From the NCBI RefSeq assembly GCF_007830495.1, contig NZ_VLKW01000013.1:180377-244376 (forward strand): a DNA stretch of 64,000 nt, written 5' to 3'. The notes beneath the pieces are model-generated. The model was given only the letters and a program-made list of their open reading frames with translations. It ran no database searches and was not told the DNA's origin. Below are positions 25,236 through 33,504 of this stretch, piece by piece. Made by a program: the position numbers and the translations under genes. The stretch comes from Pseudoduganella flava (GTDB taxonomy: Bacteria; Pseudomonadota; Gammaproteobacteria; Burkholderiales; Burkholderiaceae_D). Positions within the stretch are counted from its first letter, which is position 1. Each line of letters starts with the position of its first letter.

Positions 25236-26451
25236 TTTCACGTGGGTGGCGATGGCGCTGAAGAACACGCTGCGCAACCGGCGCCGTTCCTTCGTCACGC
25301 TCGGCATCGCGGCCACCGGCACCGCCGCCGCATTGCTGGGTGCCGGCTTCGCCAGCTACACCTACCAGTCGCTGGCCGAGATCAGCGCGCGCGACACGGG
25401 CCACGTGGTCCTGGCGGCGCCGCATTGGTTCGCCGGCACCGAGGACGTGCCGCTGCAGCATGGGCTGGTGGGCAGCGCCGCGCTGGCGCGCCAACTGCTG
25501 GCACGCCCCGGTGTGCGCCGCGTGCTGCCGCGGCTGCAGTTCACGGGCCTGGTCAGCAACGGTGACAAGAGCGAGATCTTTGTCGGCACCGGTGTCGATC
25601 CGGCCCAGGAATTCGCCGTGCGCGGCCCGTTCATCCGCGTCGATGCCGGCACGCTGCTCGAAGCGGATGCCGCCCGCCCGGACATCGTGCTGGGCCGCAT
25701 CCTGGCGCGCAGCCTCGGGGCCCATCCGGGCACGGCGCTGACGCTGCTGTCGACGACGACCAGCGGCAGCCTCAATGCACTGGACGTCACGGTGACGGGC
25801 ATCGTCAGCAGCGGCATCGACGAGATGGACAAGCGCCTGGCGATGGTCGACCTCGCCACTGCGCAAGGCTTGCTGGCCACGGACAAGGTCAGCACGCTGG
25901 CCGTGTATCTCGACGACCTCGATGCGTCCGCCGCCACCGCGGCCGACCTGCGCCTGCGCTACGCCGGCCGCCTGGACGTGCGCGACTGGCAGGACCTGGC
26001 GCAGGTGTACCGCAGCGTGCGCGGCCTGTACGACCGCATCTTCGGCTTCCTCGGCGCGATCATGCTTGTCGTCGTGCTGGGGGCGATCGCCAACACGCTG
26101 GCGATGGCCGTTGTCGAGCGTACCAGGGAAATCGGCGCATTGCGCGCGCTCGGCACCACGCCGGGCGAAGTGATGCGGCTGTTCGCGCTCGAAGGCATGG
26201 CGCTTGGCGCCGCCGGCGCGCTGGCCGGCGCGTTGATAGCCGCCGGCATCGGTGCCGCACTGCTGGCCCTCGGCATCCAGATGCCGCCCCCACCCGGCCG
26301 CACCAGCGGCTATCCACTGGCCGTCACGATCGCGCCGCAGGCGTATGCCGTGGCAATGATGGCCGTCACCCTGCTTGCCGCGCTGGCCGCGCTGTGCGTC
26401 AGCCGCGCCGCCGCCCATCGTCCCGTTACGGAGGCACTCGCCCATGTTTAA
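25225..26451 (+). CDS. FtsX-type ABC permease (LolC/E or MacB-like)
   Basis: 408 residues. Four transmembrane helices in the FtsX arrangement: one near 27-47 (FVTLGIAATGTAAALLGAGF), then a large periplasmic domain (about 50-265), then three helices at about 270-293 (IFGFLGAIMLVVVLGAIANTL), 325-345 and 370-395. The cytoplasmic loop VERTREIGALRALGTTPGEVMRLF is the conserved coupling motif. Together with the overlapping ATPase it should form a two-component export or lipoprotein-extraction machine. The substrate is unknown. Confidence 0.92.
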   Translation: MRLDFTWVAMALKNTLRNRRRSFVTLGIAATGTAAALLGAGFASYTYQSLAEISARDTGHVVLAAPHWFAGTEDVPLQHGLVGSAALARQLLARPGVRRVLPRLQFTGLVSNGDKSEIFVGTGVDPAQEFAVRGPFIRVDAGTLLEADAARPDIVLGRILARSLGAHPGTALTLLSTTTSGSLNALDVTVTGIVSSGIDEMDKRLAMVDLATAQGLLATDKVSTLAVYLDDLDASAATAADLRLRYAGRLDVRDWQDLAQVYRSVRGLYDRIFGFLGAIMLVVVLGAIANTLAMAVVERTREIGALRALGTTPGEVMRLFALEGMALGAAGALAGALIAAGIGAALLALGIQMPPPPGRTSGYPLAVTIAPQAYAVAMMAVTLLAALAALCVSRAAAHRPVTEALAHV

Positions 26452-27169
26452 ACGACTCCCGCTCCTGTTGTTGATCGCCGGCTCCGCCCACGCGGCCGAT
26501 GTCGCCGAGATCCTGAAAAAGGCCGACAGCTTCCGCATGCCCGGCGGCGCGACGCAGATCGAAACGCTGGTCCAGACCTTCAAGGACGGCCGGCCCGACC
26601 GCGAAAAGCGTTATACAGTGCTGGCGCGCCCGGACGGCAAGTCGCTCGTCCTGTTCCGCTCCCCGGGCGAGGCGGGCCAGAAGGTGCTGATGTCCGGCGA
26701 CGACTTCTGGATGCTGATGCCCGGCAGCGCGCGCCCGATCCGCATCACGCCACTGCAAAAACTGCTGGGCGACGCGGCCACCGGCGACATCGCGACGATG
26801 ACGTGGTCGGGCGACTACGCCGGCACCGTCGGCCGCGACGTCGACATCGACGGCGTGCCGTGCGTGGAGCTGGACCTGGCCGCGCTGCGCAAGGGCCAAA
26901 GCTACCAGCGCGTGGTGCTGCACGTGGCGAAGGCCGATTACCGGCCCGTGCACGCCGACCTGTACGCAGCGTCGAACCGCAAGCTGAAAGAGGCTCGGTA
27001 CGAACTCGGGCAGGTCGGCTTCCGCACGATCGTCCAGCGCATGACGCTGACGGACGCGGTGCAGACGGCGCGCCACACGGTCGTGACGACGATATCGTCG
27101 ACGCCGCGGCCGCTGGCCGACGCACTGTTCAACCCGATGACGCTGAACCGCGGCGACGTGGCGCCATGA
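26444..27169 (+). CDS. LolA-like outer-membrane lipoprotein-sorting protein
   Basis: 241 residues with a signal peptide (MFKRLPLLLLIAGSAHA). The mature protein has the half-barrel pattern of the LolA-like family found beside transporters: ADSFRMPGGATQIETLVQTF, KSLVLFRSPGEAGQKVLMSGDDFWMLMPGSARPIRI and DYAGTVGRDVDIDGVPCVELDL. Such proteins are thought to carry hydrophobic ligands across the periplasm. Start at 26444 uses ACGGAGGCACTCG and overlaps the end of the permease gene by 8 bases. The next gene overlaps its stop as ATGA. Confidence 0.85.
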   Translation: MFKRLPLLLLIAGSAHAADVAEILKKADSFRMPGGATQIETLVQTFKDGRPDREKRYTVLARPDGKSLVLFRSPGEAGQKVLMSGDDFWMLMPGSARPIRITPLQKLLGDAATGDIATMTWSGDYAGTVGRDVDIDGVPCVELDLAALRKGQSYQRVVLHVAKADYRPVHADLYAASNRKLKEARYELGQVGFRTIVQRMTLTDAVQTARHTVVTTISSTPRPLADALFNPMTLNRGDVAP

Positions 27170-28164
27170 GGCGGATCGCCATCGCCGCCGCGCTGGCGGC
27201 CGCCCTGCCCTGCGCGGCCGGGGCGGCGCTGGACGGCGTCGCGCGGGCGCAGGTCGAGACGTGGCACAGCGCCCTGCCGGGGCTGGATGGCGCGCGCCCC
27301 GCGCAAGCCGTCGACCTGCGCGGGCAGGCCGGCATCGCCGCCGAAACGATCGCCCGCGGCACCGTCGGCCTGCGGCACGAGGCGGGCGGCACGCGGCTGC
27401 GCGTGTTCGAGCTGGCGCTGGAGCGGCCGCTCGCGGGCGGCTACGCGACGGTGGGCAAGAAGGTGATGAGCTGGGACGTCGGCTACGCGTTCCGGCCCCT
27501 CGACGTCGTCCAGCAGGAAGACCGGCGCGCGCTGTATCCCGGCACGCTGGAAGGCGTGCCGATGCTGGCCTGGGAGGCGGCCGATGCGGAGCGCGCCGTC
27601 ACCGTCGTGTGGTCCAATCCCGGCCGCGGCCTGGCGGACCAGCCGCGCGACGACGAGGCGCTGGCGGTGCGGCTGTACCGCCAGCGCGGCGCGCGCGACG
27701 AATACGCCGTGCTGCGCGTCTCGCGGCGCAGCGGCATCGAAGCGGGGGCTTCGCTGTCGCAAGTGCTCGATGAAGGCACGGAGGTGCATGCGTCGCTGCT
27801 CGCGCAAGCGCGGCACGCCACGTGGGACGGCATGCGCTGGCGCGAGGCCGGCGGTGGCGGCAAGGCGCTGGCCGGCTTCACGTGGACCACCGAGAGCCGC
27901 TTTTCGCTGCTGGGCGAAGCATGGCTCGACCGCACGGCGCCGGCGGCCCAGCAGGGCAATGTGCTGCTGCGGGCCGCCCAGAAGATCGACGATGTGGAGA
28001 TCGCGGCGGACGTGCTGCGGCGCGCGGCCGGCACCGTCTTCACCGTGGCCGGTTCATGGAAGAACGGCGCCTGGCTGGTCTCGGCCAGCTGGCGCCGTTA
28101 CGGGCAGATCGTGCCGGGGCATGCGGCCAGCGTGGGACTCGTCACGCTGGAACGCGCGTTTTGA
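27166..28164 (+). CDS. Predicted outer-membrane beta-barrel partner of the ABC/LolA-like system
   Basis: 332 residues with a signal peptide (about 1-21, ALPCAAGA). The mature protein has long alternating hydrophobic/polar strands (TRLRVFELALERPLAGGYATVG, KALAGFTWTTESRFSLLGEAWLD, GTVFTVAGSWKNGAWLVSASWRRYG) and ends in Phe (VTLERAF), as outer-membrane barrels do. It is the last gene of the five-gene overlapping operon, giving a complete path: periplasmic helical protein, ABC motor, periplasmic carrier, outer-membrane end. I do not recognise the family by name. Convergent, with stops abutting, with the LytTR regulator. Confidence 0.7.
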   Translation: MRRIAIAAALAAALPCAAGAALDGVARAQVETWHSALPGLDGARPAQAVDLRGQAGIAAETIARGTVGLRHEAGGTRLRVFELALERPLAGGYATVGKKVMSWDVGYAFRPLDVVQQEDRRALYPGTLEGVPMLAWEAADAERAVTVVWSNPGRGLADQPRDDEALAVRLYRQRGARDEYAVLRVSRRSGIEAGASLSQVLDEGTEVHASLLAQARHATWDGMRWREAGGGGKALAGFTWTTESRFSLLGEAWLDRTAPAAQQGNVLLRAAQKIDDVEIAADVLRRAAGTVFTVAGSWKNGAWLVSASWRRYGQIVPGHAASVGLVTLERAF

Positions 28165-28947
28165 TCACATCTGGCGGAACAGCTGCGCGTACACGGGACT
28201 CACGCGCAGCTTCTCCGGCCGGTGCTTCACGTTCAGCGACAGCTTGCCCGCCTCGTCGCGCACCGCCGACAGCACGCACGTCGAGTTGACGATCGTGCCG
28301 CGGTGCACCTGCCAGAACAGCTTGTCGTCCAGCTGCGGCAGCAAGTCCTTCAGGCTCGTACGGATCAGCGCCTCGCCATCGGCGGTGACGACGTTGACGT
28401 ATTTGTCGACCGCTTCGAAATAAATCACGTCGGCGATCGGAATCATCCTGACCTGGTTGCCGACCGCGGCGCGGATCACGGTCAGGCGCTCGGCAGGCGG
28501 TTGCGCGGGCAGTGCCAGTGCGCGCAGTTGCGCCACCAGCGCATCCATGCCGCCCGCCGGCTGCTGTGCGGACAGGCGCTGGCGCAGCCGCTGCACCGTG
28601 CGGCCGAGCCGTTCGTCGCTGACGGGTTTCAGCACATAGTCGGCGGCCGCGTTATCGAACGCCTGCACCGCGAATTCGTCGTACGCTGTAACAAAAACGA
28701 CTTGCGGGAAAGGCCGCGCATCGTCCCATTGTTCGGCCAGTTCCTCGGCCACTTCGAGGCCCGTCTTGCCGGGCATTTTGATGTCGAGGAACAGCACGTC
28801 GGGCCGGCGCGCCAGCGCCTGCTCCAGCGCGGCGACACCATGCGGGCACGTGGCGACGATGTCGAGCTCCGGCCACAGGCGTTGCAGCGCGGCCGCCAGG
28901 GTGGCGGCGAGGATCGGTTCGTCTTCGGCGATCAGGGCGGTGGTCAT
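28165..28947 (-). CDS. LytR/AlgR-family response regulator (receiver + LytTR)
   Basis: 260 residues. The receiver domain (1-125) has the acidic pair AEDE, phosphoacceptor Asp55 in LFLDIKMPG, FVTAYDEFA and the Lys of VLKPVSDE. A LytTR DNA-binding domain follows at about 160-255 (IYFEAVDKYVNVVTADGEALIRTSL, FWQVHRGTIVNS, LRVSPVYAQLFRQM). Four bases separate it from the upstream kinase gene, so the pair is one transcript. Targets are unknown; the convergent ABC/LolA-like operon is an obvious but unproven candidate. Confidence 0.93.
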   Translation of the reverse strand: MTTALIAEDEPILAATLAAALQRLWPELDIVATCPHGVAALEQALARRPDVLFLDIKMPGKTGLEVAEELAEQWDDARPFPQVVFVTAYDEFAVQAFDNAAADYVLKPVSDERLGRTVQRLRQRLSAQQPAGGMDALVAQLRALALPAQPPAERLTVIRAAVGNQVRMIPIADVIYFEAVDKYVNVVTADGEALIRTSLKDLLPQLDDKLFWQVHRGTIVNSTCVLSAVRDEAGKLSLNVKHRPEKLRVSPVYAQLFRQM

Positions 28948-28951
28948 GGTC

Positions 28952-30079
28952 TTATGGTTGAGCGAAGTTGAGAGGAATGGTGAGGCGGGCGACCGCGCCG
29001 CCGCCGTCGCCCGGCGTCAGCGTCGCATCGGCCTGCGCGCCGAACAGCGCATGCAGGCGTGCGCGCGTGTTCGCGAGGCCGACGCCCGTGCCGGGCTTGC
29101 CCGGGCCTGCGGCGAGGCCGCGGCCGTTGTCGGTGACGGTCAACTCGAGCAGGTCGCCATGCCGCGCCGCGGCGATCTGCACGTGGCCGCCGTCGATCGT
29201 CGGCTCCAGGCCATGCGCGATCGCGTTCTCGACGAGCGGTTGCAGCAGCATCGGCGGAATCGCGACGTCGCGCAATTCCGGCGGCAACGCGCAGCCGTAC
29301 GACAGCCGCGCGCCCATCCGTACCGACATCAGGCCGAGGTAGGCATCGAGCAGCTTGAACTCCTGCGCGAGCGTGGTGCGCTCGGCGCGCGACGACGACA
29401 ACGTGGCGCGCAGGTACTGGATCAGCTGGTCCAGCATGTGCTGCGCCCGCGCCGGGTCAAGCGCGATCAGGCCTTGCAGGTTGGCCAGCGTGTTGAACAG
29501 CATGTGCGGTTCGATCTGCGCCTGCAGCAATTGCAGCTGCGCCTGCAGCGCCTGGCGCTCGACAGCTTCGGCGCGGGCGCGTTCCTCGGCGGCGGCGGCT
29601 TCGGCGCGGATCACGCGGTCGCGGCTGGCGAAGAACAGCGTGACGCCGCCGGTGGCCAGCAGGGTGAACAGCAGCATACCCGTGGTGCGACCGGAACCCA
29701 GCGTGTGCAGGTTCGTCAGCTGGACGCCCAGCAGCCACGCCGCCAGCCGCGCCCCGGCGATCTGGCCGACCGGTACCCCCACCGCCACGATGCAGGCAAA
29801 CGGCAGCCAGCCGGGCCGATTGCCTTCACCCCAGAACGCGAGCCGGATACCGTCGATGATGCCGAACGCGAACCCGCCGATGCATGCCGAGATCACGAGG
29901 TTGCCCAGGAAGTGATTGCCGTTGCCGAAGCCCCACGTGATGATCGCGGCACATAGCGTGACGATGAGCACCATCCAGCAGGCGTCGATGCCAAAGCGGC
30001 GCCAGGGGAAAGGACGGCGGAGCCGGATGGATCGTTCAGCGGCGGGGCGTGCCGGAACGGTGGATTTGGTCGAGTTCAT
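28952..30079 (-). CDS. LytS/YehU-type sensor histidine kinase
   Basis: 375 residues. Four to five membrane helices occupy about 28-165, without a recognisable extracellular sensor, followed by a coiled-coil linker rich in Ala/Glu (AEAAAAEERARAEAVERQAL). The His_kinase block contains QIEPHMLFNTLANLQGL with the phosphorylated His at about 192; the usual PHFLFN reads PHMLFN. An HATPase domain has LLQPLVENAIAHGLEP and TDNGRG and GVGLANTRARL. Cognate kinase of the regulator at 28165. Confidence 0.92.
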   Translation of the reverse strand: MNSTKSTVPARPAAERSIRLRRPFPWRRFGIDACWMVLIVTLCAAIITWGFGNGNHFLGNLVISACIGGFAFGIIDGIRLAFWGEGNRPGWLPFACIVAVGVPVGQIAGARLAAWLLGVQLTNLHTLGSGRTTGMLLFTLLATGGVTLFFASRDRVIRAEAAAAEERARAEAVERQALQAQLQLLQAQIEPHMLFNTLANLQGLIALDPARAQHMLDQLIQYLRATLSSSRAERTTLAQEFKLLDAYLGLMSVRMGARLSYGCALPPELRDVAIPPMLLQPLVENAIAHGLEPTIDGGHVQIAAARHGDLLELTVTDNGRGLAAGPGKPGTGVGLANTRARLHALFGAQADATLTPGDGGGAVARLTIPLNFAQP

Positions 30080-30189
30080 GGCGCATTCTGACTTGCCGAT
30101 GCCGCGCTGGCAACGGTGCCGCGACGAAATGGCGCCGCAGCGGCGCGAAACGGCCCGCGAGCGGCATGAACGTGCCGCTCGCGATGACC

Positions 30190-30209
30190 ATTTGTGGGCG
30201 ATTTGTGGG
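30190..30209 (+). promoter_or_regulatory. 11-bp-phased direct repeat (SARP-type site) upstream of the NlpC/P60-like gene
   Basis: Two perfect ATTTGTGGG repeats start at 30190 and 30201, exactly one helical turn (11 bp) apart, on the coding strand 78 bases before the start at 30287. SARP regulators bind such 11-bp-spaced direct repeats close to the -10 box. A weak -10 (CAGACT) lies 11 bases after the second repeat. A close copy (20 of 25 positions over the extended site) precedes the operon at 37925. Confidence 0.6.
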
Positions 30210-30286
30210 TGGGACAGGCCCAGACTGCGCCAGTGGTTACGCCACCGTCGCCCGCTCCCTTACCGACCATTACCTGAAGGAATACC

Positions 30287-33200
30287 ATGCCAGCGCCACT
30301 GCCCTCCGCCGTGATCGGCTCGATCGTCTGCACTCCTGTTACCGCCGCCGTCGGCGAAAGTATCTGCGTCGAAGTGCTCGCCCCCAACGGCCACCCTTAC
30401 GACAATACGGAAACCGCCAGCATCACCATCAACGGCATCGCCGGATCGAAACACTATCTCGTGTGGAATTGTGCCGGCACGAAGACGATCCACGTGGCGG
30501 CCGGCGCTCGCAATACGCTGCAGACGATGCAGGCGCAGGTCGACATCACGCAGCCGGCGGACGGCAGGGCCCCGCCGCTGCTGCGGGCACACGTGCTGCC
30601 GCACAAGCCGACCGCGCTGGGCTTCGTGGTGATCAATGCCCGGGCCAACGCCGCCCCTGACACGCCGCGCATGCCGCCCCGTAAGCAAGACCAGGCATCG
30701 GCATCCGGTCCGGCGATTCCCCCCGGCCCGATCCGGCCCCGCGCGGCGCACGCCGGGCTGGCGGACAGTACGCTCCTGCCGCCGCCGGGCGACATCGACA
30801 TTCCCGTGCTGGCAAGCGTCACCCAGCCCACCTACGGCTGGAACCTGGACGGCGTGACGATGCATACCCGGCGGCCGTACATCGAACACGATTTCGGCGA
30901 CCGGCTCGACCCGCACCGGCCCCATACGGTATTCCACATCACGCTCACGCTGCAGGAACCGGGCCGGCCGGTGCGGGTGATCCGGCGCAGCGTCAGCATC
31001 GCCAACCCCTACTTCCTGTCGCGCCAGCGCGGCATCGTGCGGCCACCCCTTCGCCAGTGCGACCTCAGCGTGCGGCATGGCGACGGCTGTTTCCGCGCTG
31101 GCTTCAGCGTGCGCAATCCCGAACCGGCGGCGTTGACGCTGACGAGCATGCAGGTGGAACTGATCGCCGCCGAAGGCCCGCGCACATTCGACCCGCGCGG
31201 CACGCAGCCATGCCGGATCGTGCTGGCGGCGAATGCCGAGACACGCGTGGACGTCGCCATTCCCACGGCGCAGGTGCCGGCCCACGCCACCGCGCTGGCG
31301 GTGCATTATCGCGGCACGGCCCCGGACGGCCTGCCGGTGCGGGTCACGGCATATTTCGACGTGCCCCAACACCTCGGCGCCGGCATGCAGGTAAACCCGG
31401 CCGCCCAGCAGATGCTGGAAGACCTGGTGAGCCGCGGCCTGGTGGCCAGCGCCACGTCGATCGGCATGCCGGAAGTGCTGCGGCTGACCGAACGCAATCT
31501 GCTGCCGGCCCCGACGACGGCACGCGCCAACGGCGCCCGTGTGCGGCCCTTGCCCGACGCGCTGGCGAACGCACTGCGCCGGCCGGCGCCCGCGCACCCG
31601 GCCGCGCACCTGGCCGAGCCGGCCGCGCAGGCGCTGCACGTGGAGCCGGCGCCCGCAGTGGAAGGAGCGAGCTGCGAGCCGTGGAATCTGCCGGGCCAGG
31701 TCCCGGCGAACATGGAATGCGTGCCCACGGCCGTGAAGAAATGGATCTTCCTGCCGGCCCGCTTCATGAACGCACGCAAGGGCGACCTGGTACTCAATCC
31801 CGGCGACGGCAGCCTGGTCTCGCGCGTGCTGCAAAGCGTCTCGCCGTCGCAAGCGTACTCCCACTCCGGCATCATGACGCGCAATTTCGACGAAATCACG
31901 CACTCCACGGCATCCCAGGCCAGGCTGACCAGCGCGGCGTTCCTGGGCACGGACGGCTTCCGCCCGGATGCGCTCAAGTACGCGTGGCCCGGCGTGATCA
32001 CGCAAACGGTGGAGCAGGCCGTCAACGGCGAATGGCTGTTCGATATCGACAGCGCCGCGCTGTACCAGATCCTCGACTTCGGCACGCTGGAGGGCAAGCC
32101 GGACCTGGGCGGCGATGCGCTGACGCTGGCGCCGGCCCTCGTCATCAAGCCACTCGACGAAACCCTGGAGATCCGCCAGACGCTGAACGGCATCGCCGAC
32201 TTCGCCGCGCAACAGGCCGGCAAGAGTCACTACCGCTTCTTCTGCTACACAGACCCGCGCATCGCCACGACGGACAAGGCTCCGGCCAGCGCGCGCTGGG
32301 CCGCCAACACCTATCCCACCGTCTGCTCGTCGCTGCTGTGGCATGCGATCCGGCAGGCCGGCGTGCCGATGGAAGGCGGCCTGCTGGAGCAGGCCGACCT
32401 GAAGGAAGGTGCGCAGATCGTGCCCTCCACGCCGGATGGCCTGTACCTTTACCAGGAAACCGAACGCGCGGCGGCAGGGGCGATGCTGTTCACGAAGGTC
32501 CGCGAGATGGTGCTGCAGGAGGCCGGCTGGCTCGGCGAAATCCTGACCGACGTGGCCGACCAGAGCGCGAACCAGATGCTGAACGCATTTGCCTTCGACT
32601 GGTGCGACGCCGATGCCACCAACTCCGACAAGTGGCGCACGCCCGGCGACGCGCAGGCGGTCAGTCCCGCCAACCTGGCGTTCTACGACGCACCGCTGTA
32701 TGGCGACATGGAACCGCTGCTGTATCGTCCGGCGCGCTGGGAAGAAGTCACCCTCTACGAGTGGAAGACGCAGACGCAGTTCGGGGCCGTCGCCGGCATC
32801 GTGCGCGACGCGGGCCAGCCCGTGGTCGGCGCGCGCGTCGCACGCGACGCCACGCACTTCGTCACCACGCAGAAAGACGGCAGCTTCTTGTTCGAGCACG
32901 TCGGCACCGGGCCGGTGCAGCTGGAAGTGGAGTACGGAACGTTGCGCGGCACGGCCACCACCACGGTTGCCGCTAACCAGACGGCGCAGGTGGCGATCGA
33001 CTTGCAGCCGCCGGCGCACCTGTTCCGCCGCCTTGTCATCGACGGCTGGATGCGCACCGTCGATTACGAATTCGCTGCCGCATTCGACCCCTACACGATC
33101 GGCGATATCTATGCGATCGCGCAGGTGGGGCCAGCGTCATCGACGCACGTGCGCAAGCAGTTCGACCTGCGCTGCGACGACGCGCTGGGCCGCCTGACCC

Positions 33201-33412
33201 TGTCGCTCGACCTGCTCGACAATGACGCGGTGATGGTCAGCACGACGTTGCGCTGCTACCACGACGGCAAGGGCGAGGACGACTACGTCGAAGCGCAACT
33301 GCTGCCGTTCATCATCCCGGCCGGCTACAGCTACAGCGCCGACGTGCATGCGTACGACGGCGACAAGGCCTACGCGTCGTTCACGATCTCCAACACGGTG
33401 GACCCGGCCTAG
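30287..33412 (+). CDS. Large protein with permuted NlpC/P60-like core and carboxypeptidase-regulatory-like domain
   Basis: 1041 residues, no signal peptide or membrane helix. The first 380 residues are beta-rich Ig-like segments containing a Pro-rich linker (about 120-165). Residues about 495-700 resemble the permuted NlpC/P60 (YiiX-type) fold: KGDLVLNPGDGS, then YSHSGI with candidate catalytic His526, then PTVCSSLLWHAI with candidate Cys680, the His-before-Cys order expected. Residues about 835-905 form a carboxypeptidase-regulatory-like repeat (GIVRDAGQPVVGARV, KDGSFLFEHVGTG). The C-terminal 130 residues are another beta domain. Start has GAAGGAATACC. Such cysteine hydrolases act on peptide or acyl bonds; the substrate and destination are unknown, and a secreted effector or cell-wall enzyme are both possible. 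Confidence 0.7.
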   Translation: MPAPLPSAVIGSIVCTPVTAAVGESICVEVLAPNGHPYDNTETASITINGIAGSKHYLVWNCAGTKTIHVAAGARNTLQTMQAQVDITQPADGRAPPLLRAHVLPHKPTALGFVVINARANAAPDTPRMPPRKQDQASASGPAIPPGPIRPRAAHAGLADSTLLPPPGDIDIPVLASVTQPTYGWNLDGVTMHTRRPYIEHDFGDRLDPHRPHTVFHITLTLQEPGRPVRVIRRSVSIANPYFLSRQRGIVRPPLRQCDLSVRHGDGCFRAGFSVRNPEPAALTLTSMQVELIAAEGPRTFDPRGTQPCRIVLAANAETRVDVAIPTAQVPAHATALAVHYRGTAPDGLPVRVTAYFDVPQHLGAGMQVNPAAQQMLEDLVSRGLVASATSIGMPEVLRLTERNLLPAPTTARANGARVRPLPDALANALRRPAPAHPAAHLAEPAAQALHVEPAPAVEGASCEPWNLPGQVPANMECVPTAVKKWIFLPARFMNARKGDLVLNPGDGSLVSRVLQSVSPSQAYSHSGIMTRNFDEITHSTASQARLTSAAFLGTDGFRPDALKYAWPGVITQTVEQAVNGEWLFDIDSAALYQILDFGTLEGKPDLGGDALTLAPALVIKPLDETLEIRQTLNGIADFAAQQAGKSHYRFFCYTDPRIATTDKAPASARWAANTYPTVCSSLLWHAIRQAGVPMEGGLLEQADLKEGAQIVPSTPDGLYLYQETERAAAGAMLFTKVREMVLQEAGWLGEILTDVADQSANQMLNAFAFDWCDADATNSDKWRTPGDAQAVSPANLAFYDAPLYGDMEPLLYRPARWEEVTLYEWKTQTQFGAVAGIVRDAGQPVVGARVARDATHFVTTQKDGSFLFEHVGTGPVQLEVEYGTLRGTATTTVAANQTAQVAIDLQPPAHLFRRLVIDGWMRTVDYEFAAAFDPYTIGDIYAIAQVGPASSTHVRKQFDLRCDDALGRLTLSLDLLDNDAVMVSTTLRCYHDGKGEDDYVEAQLLPFIIPAGYSYSADVHAYDGDKAYASFTISNTVDPA

Positions 33413-33504
33413 CAAATCGCAAGCGACGATTCAGCCGAGAAAACAGTTGTTGTTTGAAGATTTGGCGCTAAGCTGGAGTGTCTTCCGATGCCACGGGAAC
33501 CGCC

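Noticed and set aside
33413..33504. Third SARP-type repeat before the SARP gene itself
   Set aside because: ATTTGGCG and GTTTGAAG are 8 bp apart, not 11, and match poorly.
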